Shown here piece by piece: positions 1-14,300 of a stretch of DNA of 64,000 nucleotides; the first letter of the stretch is position 1, and each line of letters starts with the position of its first letter. This DNA is from Reticulascus tulasneorum. Its lineage: Eukaryota > Ascomycota > Sordariomycetes > Glomerellales > Reticulascaceae. The stretch lies in contig LSAX01000008.1 of assembly GCA_001557505.1 (NCBI GenBank), positions 310,001 through 374,000 on the forward strand. The letters are read 5' to 3'. The translations under genes were made by a program, and so were the position numbers. The notes under the pieces were generated by a model that did not search any database, was not told where the DNA came from, and was given only the letters and a program-made list of their open reading frames with translations.

Positions 1-482
1 GCTATCACTCTCTTCGGTGCGCCTAGCACCCACTGAGAGGCCTGTTATTTGTGGCAGTGCACTTAATTCTCCCCCTGTCTAACTGTAGCCGTCATTTAAC
101 AGGGGAAGTAGTGTGTTTACCAGGATATCCTTGTCACTCGGCGGAGTCAATCGCGCCCAAAGATGTTGTCCTATTGGATGCAACATCCAAAGATGCTGCA
201 CCCTTTTAGCCCCCGAATCCTGCCTAGTCGAGCAGCCCGACACCTTCGTCCGTACCTAGATAAAGGCTGCAAATGCCGAGCCACATTTCTCCGCGCTCAG
301 GCTTTGCAGCAGCCTTGACGAAGACTGGTTTGCTCCAGTCTGGCAAAAAACCGATCACTCTGTCGCGAACATCATATTGGACTTGCATATTCCCGTTTGC
401 GGACAGTTCTGGCTACTCGGGCTACCATGGCGCATGATCTTCTCACGCTGTCATTTCAACCTTGACATAACCTACCCACATC
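1..482. other. Left-edge intergenic / putative upstream region of the patatin-NACHT gene
   Basis: No open frame here shows a recognisable domain or plausible splice structure. It lies directly upstream of the patatin-NACHT start codon and presumably holds its promoter and 5' leader. I see no clear TATA box or repeat. Confidence 0.5.
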
Positions 483-3400
483 ATGGCGTCTCCAAATACT
501 CCTTTGAGACTTCTCGCCTTAGGTTAGCGCAGCTTGAACCCATGCTTGGACTTAGCTGACCATCCGTCAGACGGTGGAGGAGTTAGGGGGTATTCAGAGA
601 TCATCATGCTGGAAGCCATTATGAAACGGGTCCAGAAGCTACTGAAGCTGGACAAAGTACCTCTCCCAGCAGATTACTTCGACTTGATGGGAGGAACATC
701 CACTGGTGGGTAAGTATGATATTCAAACCCTATTGCGAGTTTTCATGGGCACTGGACAAACAGATCTATATCGCGATACTGACAGTATCAGTCTCATCGC
801 CATCATGCTGGGAAGGCTCCGCATGTCCGTAGAAGAGACCGTACAGGCCTATGAACTGCTGTCGCAACAGATTTTCAAGCGGAAAGGCGTCATGTCAAAA
901 CTGCAGAAGAAGAGTCGATTTGATCCCGAGCTATTGAAATCGGTTATTCAAGCAGTAGTCCAGAAGAAGACTGGAGACTTTCATGCGAAACTCATTGAAG
1001 ACCGAGCAGATGCCTGTAAGATGTGCGTATCGCCCTATATATGTGTGATATGAATCGTGCTACTGACAGACTTTGAGCTTCGTGACCGCTGTGTGCACTA
1101 AAGATGTTCCGCATGTTAGGTTGCTCAGATCCTATGATGAGGCATACAGCCTCGAACACGATTGTGAAATCTGGGAAGCCGCTCGAGCGACATCGGCTGC
1201 GCCGACCTACTTCGCTCCCATTGACATTGGACCACCTGGACGCACAAGTACTTTCCTCGATGGTGGATTAGGCTGCAATAATCCCATCCATGTACTTCAT
1301 CTCGAAGCTGAGCGATTGTTCAAGAGCTCGAGGGGAGTGGCTTGCATTATCAGTCTAGGAACCGGCAAGAGAAAGACAAACGAGATCGCGGAACCAACAT
1401 TTGTTGACAATTTTGTCGCCCCCTTGAAGTTGATTAAGGGCATCAAAGGCCTAGCCCTTGACTGCGAACGTCGGGCGGAGGACATGGACTTGAAGTACAA
1501 CGATATGACTGATGTTTACTTTCGTCTGACTGTAGAACACGGCCTCGAAAACATTAAGCTCGACGACTGGGAACAACTTGAAACCATCCGAGTTCATACA
1601 ATGGTGTATCTTGAGAAGCCCTCTGTGGCAAAGAGTCTTGATAGCATCGCGACTTTGCTAGCCGGGAGCGGCAGTGGACGACAAACATATAGCCTAGGCC
1701 AACTATGTATGCCCCCTCACCCCCAGCGCCATGCTATCTTGCTGATTCGATTAATCCTAGCCCTTTCAAATGCGGTCGTCATTGCCACAACGACGGGTCT
1801 CCCACCAGACTATGCTGCCACAATAACGGAAGACCAGCAGTCTTTCTACAGTAATTGGTTCTCATCACAGAAGTCTGGCGTAAGTCCATCCCGTGACCTG
1901 AGACACAACCTCTCCAAGCGATTCGTGGATGGCGATGCCAACTACTCTACGTGTTCGTGGATCTTTGATACCGCGCAGTTTCAGGAATTCGAATCCAGCA
2001 CTAATCCCCTAAGCTTTTGGATTAAAGGCGCTCCGGGTAGCGGTAAATCTGTTCTTGCGTCTGCTGTTGTCGATTACTTGGTAGCGTCAGACGGAAAGAA
2101 CCGAGTCATATACTACTACTGCAGTCAGCATCCCGTACAGACCAGCTTCAGAGACGTTTTGTGCTCCTTTCTTGCCCAAGCAGCTGAATGGGGCAACCAG
2201 CAGATTCTGGAACTCATGCAACTGTTTCGGTTGTCCCATCCAACACTGGGAGAACCTAATGACGAGCTCGACATGATTCTCCTTCAGCTTCTGCTGGAGG
2301 CTCTCTCTTTGGATTCTCCTCATAAAGTCTATATTGTTATCGACAGCGTGGAATCTTGCGAGAATTACCGTCGACCAATCCGCTTACTGCTGAGTCTCAT
2401 CTGCCGAGTTAAAGGTACTCCCAAGCCAAGCATTCTTTTCACATCTCGGTCAGACTCCAACAGCATATATCGCAGCCACGACGCTGGGTCTCGTTCGAGC
2501 ATCAAGTATCAACTCAAGCTGCTCCACCTGGAGATGATACCAGAGCGAACTGCACAGGATCTACGGGCTCTGGTACGACACCGAATTAACGATGATGATG
2601 GCCCTCTTGGGTTTCAATCCCAGGAGCAGCGCGACTCTATTACTGACACCATCTCGAATCGCGCGCACGGCATGTTTCTCTACGCCACTCTTGTCCTCGA
2701 CGAGCTCAGAGGTGACAGAGTAGCTTCACGCAGCGCAGTTAAGGCTACCCTCAGAAATCTTCCCGAGGGCATATCCCTTATGTATCAGCACCAATTTGAG
2801 ATGCTGAAGGGAAAGCGCAAAGCCCCCGAGGTTTTCTGGTGGGTATATGCCGCTATGCGAGAACTCAGCTGGGACGAAGTAAGATCCGGCATCGCTGTGA
2901 TCGAAGGTCTGTTTGACGAAGATGAAGTCATTGATCAGCCTGCGGAAGACTTCATCCGAGAGAGCTGCGGACTGCTGGTCGAGCTGAGTGGAGAGAACAA
3001 TGCATACTTGCGTTTTATTCATCCGACACTCAAGGAAGTACTGAGCCAGCCCGAGGGACCTGGACGCCTGATCCAGATACGAAACGCACATTCTATAGTA
3101 GCGGAAAAGCTTTTGGCGATCTTGATGACTGAGGATGTCCCCGACTTTTGCCAACACGTGGAAGATCCGTATGCTTTGATAATGGGTTTTACTCAGCGGC
3201 CCAGCAGCAGACTGTATAGTTATGCGGTACAAACCTGGTACAAACATCTCAAGGCTTGCGACAGCGTCACCGACCAGCTTCAGGACACGTTAGCCGCCTT
3301 TCTGTCGTCCCCAAACTCCTTAAAATGGATTGTCGCGGCTTTAGTCATGAGTCAGCACGCCCAAGAGGCTTTGGGCGACCACTTCACTCTGACTAGGGAC

Positions 3401-6400
3401 GTCACCGATTGTCTCTGGGGCTGGATGCGCGGCCGTGAAGGGGTTATTCGTGAGGATATCACGAAACAAGTGACTGACTGGAGCGCAGATTTTCTCAATT
3501 TGATGCTGGATTGGGGCAACGTGTTGAACACAGAGCCATGCTACGTTTACTCATTGCACTTTGACTTGCTTCCCAAAGAGAGCGCTCTCCGTCAATTTGT
3601 TGGCACACAAACATACCAGTCCGTTGTACGATTTGGCGAAGACCCAATACGTACCCGCAGCTCCATGGATCCACTGTGGACGAATCACGTCTTTGCTGTT
3701 GATGAAACGAGAGATTGGGCATACGTGTATCGGAGCGGGTATCTACAATGCTTTCACACGAAAACAGCATTGCTCGTGGCAGAAGTGTATCTTGGGTGCT
3801 CAGAACTCCGAGAGGGAATCCTTTCTCCGGACAAAAACTTCATTGCCCTCACATTTGCCGCTCCTAAATTCCGCGACAAGCAGGTAGACGCATACGTGTC
3901 CAAAATCCAACAGGGACTTCATCTCAGGGCATGCAATACCACGAGATACTCCGTCGAATGGTGCATAGAGTACATCGACCTTGAAGACAGCGAAGAGCTG
4001 TTCAAGGGCCTTGTGGGTGAGCGGGTGGAAATAGATCACCTCGCATGCCTGGTTCAATTGAACTACGAAGGCCAGTCAAGGACGCATTTATTTGGTCTAG
4101 GGCCTGGCATGTCATCATACACTCTTAAGCAATGGAGAGCACCTGTTGTCTGGCAAATAGACGAGCCCTGTATGCTGGCCTTCTCGTCAGACTCCAGATA
4201 TCTTTCAACACCATGTGGTAAGACGCAGCTGGTGGATGGAACACCGACAATAAGTTGGCCAGTGACACAACTCACAACCAGCAAGTTTCGCAGTACGTCC
4301 TTGAGCTCAAATTTCAGCACAATAGCCACGATCAAGGGCCGGCGAACTCTTGGGCTATGGGATGCTGAATCAGGCTCACTACGACATTCAGCTCCTCTCG
4401 AGGGAGTTGGTCATATCCTTACCATCAGTTCCCTCGGAAGATATGTCTTACTTCTCATGATACGTCCATGCGTGAGAAGTGAATCTCCAGTCATCTTTAG
4501 CATGACAGATCAGCAAGGGGTGGTTACTGTATATGACAGCGTAGAACACACATGGACAGACCTCTGCGTTCTGAGACCCCCTATGTCGACTAAATCCGGA
4601 CCATGGGCCTTCCAAGACAATCCATGCAAAGCCTCCTTCGCATCAGAAGGCACAGGAGTAAGGAAACTCATGGTTTATTTGCCAGCGAAGTGGTCAATAT
4701 CTCACAACGTTCATCTTGGAAGCCGAATCTCGGATCCGGATGCTTTGGCGAAAGTTGGACATCTTCTTATCTTCCACTTGCATCACCAAGCTCCTGGCTT
4801 TCCTTTCAGACCGATTTTACAGCACATGATACATCTGGAACCAAAAGCTTATTTACGTGATGAGAGAGTCTGGTCCAGTCAGTTGGATTCTTATCAAAAC
4901 GTTGTTGACAACTTTCATAACCCAGCAGTGGTGTCTTGGTCTCTGGGACTGGAGGCGTGGATCATTTTCTTCAGAGGCCAGATGTCGCGAATGTCAACCA
5001 ACGAGTTTCAAACTTTAGTCTTGTCGGAACAAAGACGACGGACCACATTGAAACAGAAAGATGACGAAACTGGAGAGAAAGTCATCATGGCCGCATCGTT
5101 TGTACCATCAAGCCGGGACATGATATTCAGGTTACAGTTGATCAGACAGATGGAACATGATCATAACTTGAGCTCCAATAGGCGAGCAGACACCAATTCT
5201 GCAAGACCTGGACACAGACATCACCTTCGCATAGAAAGAGTCGGTCTTCATGACAATTACCCAACAACCTGTTCTATCATGGACATCATTCCGACTGGTG
5301 TGGATGAGACTATCTTAAACTCGCTTAATGTAACAATATCAGATATGGGCGTTTTACACATCGGTGGTCGCGAATTTCAGTTATCCTTTAAGCATGGATC
5401 ACTCAACGCATCGGCCCAGTTCACGAATGCCTCCCATGATGCGACAGAGGCCTTCGCAAAAGCCTGCCATCCATTTCAACCCTCGAGAGCCCGAGCATTT
5501 ATGTCCTGGCTCATATCCGGGACCGAGGAAGCGCACTATACACTCTTCAAACATACAGCTCCAAAGCTTGAGGGCATTTTACCAGGAGCAGGGATCGGAA
5601 GGGGTAATACGGCTGATGAGCTTTACGCGATGGAATATCTTGTTCCAGTCATCACAAAGACGTGCCAGGAACACCTTTATTACTGTGAATTCTCACGTCT
5701 TCTCCATATTGGTAAACAGCTGGATGGCACTTTACGCGAGCCCCGGTCTTTTGAAGTCTTCATTTGCATATACGACGACCGGCGACGGGAGCTGATATGG
5801 ATGGTCCATACGAAGACTGGGGGAGAGATCAACCAGAGTAAGCTGCCAAAGGTACAAGTCGCCTGGGCACTCCACCCTACACTCCCGCTGTTGGCTTGGA
5901 GCTTGCCAGGACAGAAACTCAAGATATCTCGTATCGATAGCTCTGGCCAACCAATCAATATAGCTGGTGCGTGTCTTCCCCTCTGTATGATTATTTGATC
6001 TACGTTTAGATGCAACAACTGAAACAGACGATTTAGAGCCAGTCGCCTTCGAAGGCGAACCTTCAGAGTCCTTGTCATTTTCGCCTAACGGCCGCTACCT
6101 TCTCACCCGTGGTGCTGACACTCTCTGTAACTTCATGGCCCAAGGCAAACCAGGCGGCCCCGTCAAGTCAAAGATCAGCGTCCTGGACTTGATTACGGGC
6201 TTTAAAACGATACTGTTTCTGAACGGTGAACCAAAACCTTCGATCGATCTAGACAACCACTACGTATATATCCACCGTGTGACTCGGGACAACGCCGTAG
6301 AGAGAAATTTGCTCAAACTTCCCGACCTCGTGGAGATCGAGCGCTTCAATCTAGCTTACATACCGGCGGACTGTTGCTGTGTTACATGCGGAGTCACGTT

Positions 6401-7733
6401 TCAGCAAGACTGCGACATATTTGTTCAGTTTCAAAGTCAGTCTGTGAACATCGTCATGGGTCACGGTACAGTCCACGTTGGTCGAGGATCCTTGCAGGGT
6501 CAAGCCTGCGAACCACTCATTCTTCGAGCAGGTGCACCGGAACCATCCGTCGACATCGAAGCAAACGATTCTTTCATTCCCGAGAGGAGCATAGGACTCT
6601 GCCCGGTCATATTGGACGAGGTCGGAGCGCTTTACAAAAGTGCTTTCACAACACAAACCCCATCAAATTTTCTATTGGAACTCGAGCTTGACGTAGGGAC
6701 AAACAAGACGTCAACCCCCGGAAAACTAGCTAAGAAGGCGAGATTAGAAACACTACATCGTTTATCTCGGGGAATTTTCCACCTAAGTGACAGCACCAAG
6801 GAATCCAGACAGCTAAAGCAGAAACTCTTGTTGGAATTTGGAGTTTCGCTGCAGGAAGCTCGACAAGAAGCAGTCAAACAGCCAAAATTGCATCTCCAAG
6901 ACTTTAAAGAAGTGGACAACGCTCAACCCCTCATGCCGGAGCAAGTGGTCAGTGTGGTCAGGAGATTGGAGGAGCAGGCCACCCAGTCTATGGCGGTGAC
7001 CCAGACGAACTATGATCACGAGGCCGCATTTAACAGGATGATGGATACCAAGCTCGGAAGAAGCCTTCCATTCCACACATGGGATGAAGCCCGAGAAGCG
7101 TCGCAGCTCGCAATGGAGGATGGTGACTTTCGCCCAATCCTGGACAAGGCCTGGCCAACTGGTAATTTTGGCATCGGGACTCAAATTCCACTCCCGTTTC
7201 ACACATTTCTATTCCGACAGGACGGAATACATGTAACTGACCGGCCCATGCCACACTTCCAGTGGTCTTTTGCTTTGGATGTAGGATGGATCCAGCAGGA
7301 CGTGACTTGGTGGATCCAGCAGATGCACCAGGACGGTCCTACGCAGACGTTCCCGTACATCTTTCCCGGGATGTATAGGGTTGTTGATCGAGTCCAAAAG
7401 CTTTTGACTGCGGATACAACCGAGGGGGAGGATGCGCGGAGAGTATTGTCGCCGTTCTTCTCCAGCGATCTGCGTTCCAAGCTTGGGATCCCTGCCGATG
7501 GTTCTCACGAAGGAAGCCAGGAGGCTCAGGCGGAGCTTGTCCGAAAAGACAAGAAGACAAAATCTGGGGAATTTTTAAAAGACTTTGATCTCGAAGAGTA
7601 TCTGGATGCCATGTCGGAGTCGTTTCATGTGCTGTCGGGGGCGTCTCCGGGGTTCGGCGAGTACATGAAGGTAAGGCTGGGAATGTTTATGCAGGACAGC
7701 ATCGACGCCGGATTTCAAGACGAGCAGCCTTGA
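483..7733 (+). CDS. Patatin-like phospholipase-NACHT NLR-like protein (~2334 aa)
   Basis: Proposed exons are 483-522, 571-709, 792-1022, 1078-5966 and 6028-7733, totalling 2335 in-frame codons. The ATG at 483 was chosen because it splices directly onto the patatin oxyanion motif DGGGVRG (residues 14-20). The nucleophile elbow GTSTG (Ser57) is rebuilt across the second intron, and the dyad Asp is in LDGGLG (Asp198), so the lipase head looks catalytically complete. A NACHT-type NTPase follows: Walker A GAPGSGKS at 454-461 and Walker B VYIVIDS around Asp559. The rest (about residue 800 to the end) has no ankyrin, TPR or canonical WD40 arrays. It does contain scattered propeller-like strands such as LSFSPNGRYLL and LAFSSDSRYLS. 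In fungi, patatin-NTPase-repeat proteins are candidate vegetative-incompatibility or immune receptors. The intron at 1023-1077 is the least certain (it uses a TGAG acceptor), but it yields the conserved CKIFVTAV join. The specific role is inferred. Confidence 0.85.
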
Positions 7734-8335
7734 AGCCCTTCTCGGAGGTGAGAAGTTGAGGAATCATTACGAGACTCGTAGGAAAGGGAGATTGGGTTTG
7801 CTTGGTCTTCATTGGTGAAGCTTGGATTTTCTCCGAGTTGATGGGATGGCGATGCGGAAGTACAAGACCACCATCCTGAACCGAGTTGCGAAGATCTTGC
7901 GAAATGAGAATGAGGCACACTTTTCACTGAGCTTGGTAATTCGTACGTGACCCTTGATTAGAAGCTGGGGAAAGACTGTATATTGAGAAGTTATGTTTCG
8001 ACAGTTGTGACTATCACCCCTGGTTAACACATTGAGCGTTTATTATCTGCGTTAGTACAACCGGTATTTGTATTTCTCTTGCACAATCTTGATAACAGAT
8101 TCTGCAGTCGAATCTATTGATGAGCAGAATAATCTAGCGTCGGAATAGATCTCGCGCAGGTGCAATGCGGTCCTGAGCCTACGGAGGGAGCCTCAGATGG
8201 CACCTAGGTTACAGCAATAAATGGAAGAGATTCGAATCGTATAAAATAAAGGATGATATGAGAAGTATAAATGCAAATCGCTTCGTAACTCGTGACCAGG
8301 AACTATACGCCCTTCCTTCATCATCAATGTATGCT
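7734..8335. terminator. Convergent 3' intergenic region between the two NLR-like genes
   Basis: About 600 bp separate the stop codons of two genes transcribed toward each other, so both 3' UTRs and poly(A) sites must lie here. No ORF of interest and no inverted repeat were noticed. Confidence 0.5.
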
Positions 8336-11300
8336 TCAATCTTTCGGGCTGTTGACCAGCTCAATAGTGACCTCTCCATCCAAGCGGCCATCGAACAAAT
8401 TCCCGACATCCATGATGATATGCTCACTTCTCACGACCTCAACATCAATATATGCCGTGCGGATGCCCGAGCCCAAGAAATAATCCAACTCATCCGCCAA
8501 TCTGCGCGAAGACAACTCAGTCTCCCACAACCTCTCCTCGAACAGCTGTCGTTGAGGTTGTATAGTCTCTTCCCAGGGCTGGATACGAAGCTCGACAGCA
8601 GAGGCGAGGGGATGGTACGGTCTCCATGCCTTCCGCCGGAATTCGAGGTAGCCAAAAGCGTGCAAAAACGCAAGAGAGAGGGTCGTGGCCGTCGACGCTG
8701 GGTCCTCCTTGAATGGCCGTTCGGGGAGATCCTCCTCGACTTTATTAAGCCCCAGAAACTCCTCCTTGAGAGATTGAAGAATAGCCTGCACCTCTCGGGA
8801 GTTCATATCCCGGTCTGCAACTAGAGGAACCCGTAAGTAGTCGTGCTCGTGAAAACCCTCCTCCTCCCTCTTTTTCCTGCACCCGTCGCCGACAGTGTCG
8901 AAGCAGTAGCGGCACGCGTTCATCACTTCCATGTTCATATCGCTGCAATCGTCACAGGAATGTATGCAAACCACCGTCCGCTTGTAGCCCTGGTCATCTT
9001 CCTCCACGTCATCGGCAGCCTTGGTACATTGCAGCAGCCGCCCAGCCTGCTCATCGTGGCCCGGTAGTTGCATGAGACATAGCGCGAGCTCTTCCATCAT
9101 ATGCAAATGCTCGTGGAAGGTCCGAAATACTGGGGCCAGGCGTAGCACGAGTTGTAATATGGCGCTGCGGAGTTGGGGAACTGCTTCGGGACTCAGTTTC
9201 CCGTGCCACGATTTAATGGCTAGATCGAGGGGTGTCTGGAACGTAAAACCCTGCGTGCTTAGCATGTCCGAGAAGTGATCCCAACCTGTATCCTCTCTTA
9301 GCCTCTCACAGGCCCAGTAGATCTTTGATATCATGGTGGGCCTCATCTGCGAGGGTAGGTAGGCATGCAGAGCAGTGGAGTTGTGCCAATCAAGATTATT
9401 GATGTACGACGCGACGGACTCGTGCTCTAGCAGTACATTCAAAGACTCAGGCTCTAAGCACATCACAGCCACATACACTGCGGATCGCCATGAGATTGAG
9501 CTGCCTGGCGCTTGTTGGCAACGTGTCGGATCAGCGCCCCTCTTCAGCAAGAAGCGTATGGCGGGGATGTTACCCCATCGGACGGCTTCGCCAAGGACGG
9601 TGAACCCTCTTGAGTGTACGACGTCGTTCAGGCCCAGGCCGTGCTCAAGAAGAAGATCGATCATCTTGTAAGGTACGGCATCGTCGTCTACGAAGCAACT
9701 CGATACGCACGATTTGCCTGTCGAGTCTCTCTGTTTAATATCGGCTCCATTCTCCAGCAGGAACCGCGCAGTCTTGATATCACCGTTCCTACAAGCTACC
9801 ATCAAGGGTGATGCGTCGTCGTAGGCAGTGGTGTTCAGGGAGCCCGGTGACGCCTCGTATAACATCTTGACCACATCCAATTTCCGACCGACACAAGCTG
9901 AAAATAGAGGAGTTTCTTCATAGTGGAAAGATTGTTTGTCGGACTCGGCCCCAGCATCCAGCAAGCGGCGCACGACCTCCTTGTGACCATTTCTAGCGGC
10001 ACAGTGCAGCGGAGTCTCGCATTTCGGGCCTACTTCGCTGGTATGGTCAATCATCCTCGGGTCAAGCTTGATGAAGAAGTCGCACACTTCGACCACACCA
10101 TTATCCGCAGCGGCATACAACGGTGTGCATTTCTGATCCGAGGCAAGGAGGAGCTCCGTATCTGCCCCATGGTCAACAAGTAGCCGTAGCATCTCGAGGT
10201 CGGCTTTTTCTGAGGCCTCGATCAGGATGTGCTCGAAGCCCTTCGGAATATAGTTGACGCTTGGCGGAATGCGATGCTGCAGTAGGAGTCGAGCGATGTT
10301 AATATTTTTGACATGTACGGCACAGTCGAGCGCCCCCAGCAAACCGTACGCCTCCTCGATCGTCGGATCGGCGCCGTTCTTGAGGAGAAGCCGCACCAAG
10401 TGTTCGTTTCCTTTGGAAACGGCACACACAAGCGGCGTCCTTTTGCCAGTCGAGGAGTTTGACTTTGGCGACCAGATAAGTTCATTAACCGGAGCCTGGT
10501 ATTCGAGAAGCAGCTCGGCCATGTCGTACATCTCTCTCTTGACAGCTTTGTACAGCGGCGGATCCGAGTTTAGACCCGGCACCCAACCTGGGTCCGCTCC
10601 GGCTTCTAGAAGCAATCGCGCAGAGGTGAAGCTTCTGTAGTTGACCGCGCTGACTAGAGCGGTCCATCTCAGCTGAGAACCGTCCTTCGATAGACAGTCG
10701 GACAAGATATCAACCTTGACGTCCTTCCGTCGTAGCAAGTATGGCAACCAATCCGCGTATTGGGGCTCGGCCAGGAGATGGATGGCAGCCATGCCCCCCT
10801 TGTCAAGTTCGTTGATATTTACCTTGTTGATGAGCAGTACGAAGAGCTGAAACGAGTTGTCGGCAATGGCGCAGTTGAGCGGGCTATTGCCTCGCGAGAA
10901 TATCGCTTCGAGATCGACCCCGTATTCAATCAGAATCTCAACTGTGTCCGACTCAGGCTCCGCAAATGCTTGTTCTAAGACGGTATAGCCGACCAAATCC
11001 GCGGCGTTAGGGTTTGCGCCGAATTTCAGGAGTTGCGAAACGATACGGCTCTTGCCCGCACTGCAGACATAATGCAGGGCCGTCCCACCGTCCAAACCAG
11101 GGATATTGGGATCGGCGCCAGCCTCAAGGAGCTCGCGAACCATATCAAGCCCGTCTTTCTCATCCAAAGGATCCGACTGCCTGGACGCCCACTGACAAGC
11201 CAGCAACAGGGCGGTGGCGCCATCACGGAATGTCCTCGCGTTGATATCAATCGGATACTTGACAAAAACCCTTAGCATCTCGAGCCGTCCCCCAATAGCG

Positions 11301-14300
11301 GCAATCATAAGCGGTGTCTGGCCAAAGAAGTCTCGCACATCATCCGTGGGACTGAACTGATTCACAGACTTGCCGAAAGGATTCAAACCTTTTTGCACCA
11401 GCGCGCGAGCTTGAAGCCACGGGGTTAGTCCATTCAGAGGATATTGCCACGACTTGGGCACAAATTCGTGGATAATGCTGGTTGCATTGACAGGCGTCAA
11501 GGCAATAATAGGCGGAATAGTAAAGTTCGCACAATCCTCCTTCTGCTTCACCATCCAAACATGGGTATGGCACCACACTTGATAATTAGGAGAGTCCTCG
11601 GCAAGAAATTTCTTTAGCTGAGGAAGCAGCTTCCTCCCTGCCTCACCCGATAGCGCAAGGTGCACTCTCCAGCGGTCGACCGCATAGTTGAGAAACGGAT
11701 GCGTCGAGCTCATGAAAGCATTAGCGGCTTCTCGTCCCATCTGATACAAAGGCAGTGGCTCGGCGAATGCGTCTTGGGAGAGATATTTAACACAAATTGC
11801 AGCCATGTTCGCGTGCTGCTCCGCCCGAGGCAAATAGCTTTCGAAATGTACTGGCAACGAGCTGTGCGAGACGGAGACGATATTCTCCTCCCCGATGACG
11901 ACCAACCGTGAGCATTTTTGTGACAAGATTGCTAGCAGATCAAGCCGCTTAACGTCCGGATCACCATAGAGGGAGCTCATTGCATCTAAGATGGTAGTCA
12001 TCCCGAGCTTTCCGTTTGCTGAAATAATAATAAGCATGGCATCTAAGGCGTAGTTCTGATTATCTGTGCTCTGGATCAGCGGTAATATATCATGATCGTA
12101 ATAGCGTCCAAGATCACCAGGACAGGCGCATCTCATCCGGCAGTAACCGTACGTAGGACTGTCGGTGCCCTTCGTGGTTGCCTCGAGCTCTGCGAACGAA
12201 AAGCTCGCAAAGTAGAAGAAAGATCCAGCGGTCTCCTTGATCTCATCTGCAAGACTGTCAATGGATCCATCGGTGAACTTGACAGCTCTGAATCTGGCCA
12301 TGGTCTTGTCGACAAATGTGGATATATCTTTTTGGACGTCTGGCGACTTGATCGAGATCCGAGAAGCGTTTGCCGATGCAAGAAGCGTCATTTCATTGGA
12401 ACAGCACGTAAACAAGAACTTGAGTCGGGCCTTTTCCTTGCTTGGTCCGGCTGATGGTGGGCTCTCCTGACCAATGATGTCCACCAGTGATTCGATCTGG
12501 CGGAGAAACTCGCGTGTGTAGTTGGTGTCACACTCATTGATTCCATCCACAATCATGAAGATTGCACCGGACCCAGCCTCCTTCTTCAAACATCGTAGAA
12601 TGTCTGCAAGCGACCCCAAGGTTAACGCAGGATCACCGGGTTTGATACACTGGTATTTCACAGGAACGTGTAGATGCCATGGCGGACGTAGGCGCATCAG
12701 CTCACTGATGAAGAATTCTAAAATTGGCGGTTTCTTCTGCCCAGTTTCTGCGACATTGCAAAAGTACGATAAAACTATACTCCTGTTCGAAGGTCTCGTG
12801 GTCAACAAGTAGCTCGCAACTGATTTCGCCAGGTGTGATTTCCCGCAGCCCGCATCACCAGGCAGGAAGAGGGACTCCGAGTATGGCGAATCGGCCCAGC
12901 TCCTGAAGATGGAATGGGATTGGATCCAAGTACACGTCCCGGGCATGGGATGGAGCTCGTTTCCAAAGTTGGCCTCGGTCCAACCTCCGAGGGAGCGTAT
13001 GAAGGACTCCCGTTTGACCTTTGCATCCTCTAGGGAAACTTAAGTCTCTGTCTACAGCGCGCCAATGCCTGGAAGCTTACCTGCGTTCTTCTTGTCGATC
13101 CATTCCAAAAACGTGCTCTCTCGGCGTTCTTGGTGCATTCGTTAGCTGAATAGAATGATCAAGACAACTTGATGCCGAGGGGGGGGTCTCACCTCCAGTT
13201 CGCTCAGGCCTGCGTCGCGAACGGGGCCGCTCCCTCTCAATGATGGGAGGTGCTAGACAGAGTTAGCCCAGATGTTCTCAACTCTGTCAAAGGCTTCACT
13301 AACCAGGGCCGGGATGTGGCCTTGGCTCGGAGCTAGGATCCGGCCGGGGCAATCTGACTGGTGCGCGCGACGGAGGAGGCAACATCATGATTGGGCGGTC
13401 TGAACAATCGGCTAACGCGTGGTTCACGATAGCATCCAGCTCTGACTTCAATTTCCGGAATCCCGCCTCAGTATCAGAAGGAAATCTGCAAAGCTCAGCA
13501 TGGGAACGGTCCATAGCGTAGCTTTTGCCCTGGCTGGGGGGAAGCCGGCCGCATTCTTCCGGGACAATCTACACAATTAGTCCAACCGTTCAGGACGGAT
13601 AGGGTGGGGCTATAATCCTACCAAGGCGAGGTACGGGGGATCTCTGGCTGGCGACAGATTGGTCGGCCTTTGCTCCCAGAAGCCTACCAACTCGAGCTTC
13701 CGAGACGATTGTTCGAACTCTTCATTGACCTCGCGTACGACCTCAGCATACTCTCTCAGTTCGTCAAGTGAAGGACTACTGCCTGGTCTCACACGAAGGG
13801 CGACGGTCATCTTGACTGCCGTCAGTAGAGCATCAGTGTCGCGCGTATGATGAGGCGTGCCGAGAAAGACGATCCCAGCAGCGGATTCTTTGATGGCGCC
13901 ATAGGCGCCTAGTGCGTGATAGAGTAATACCGCCTAGACATTGCAAGTGCTCAGTTAGCCTTCGTGTCCCAATAATTCTGACAGCATTGACTTCGTCTCA
14001 CCTTCTTGACAATAAGCCCACCGAAACCGTGCGCGATGAAGATGGTTGGCCCGCCCTATGAACAAAGTCGGTCAGCGTACCCATTGAGTAACCATGCCTC
14101 AGTGGAAAGACTCACGCCGGTTCGGAAGTAGGCAGAGACGAGGAGTCCAAGCAACTCGTTGGCGTGGAGCCCAATGCTGGCACTGTTCATGTTGGCCGCG
14201 GGGTCCGAGTTGTATGAGTAGGCCCACACGCGAGCAAAGTCCTTGAGGTTGCCGAGGAAGTCCGGGTCGGAGATCCACGTCTTCCCCGTGCGATCGTGAT

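Noticed and set aside
1023..1069. Alternative intron end at 1069 (GACAG) in the patatin gene
   Set aside because: It forces either a stop or the wrong frame; ending at 1077 gives the conserved CKIFVTAV join.
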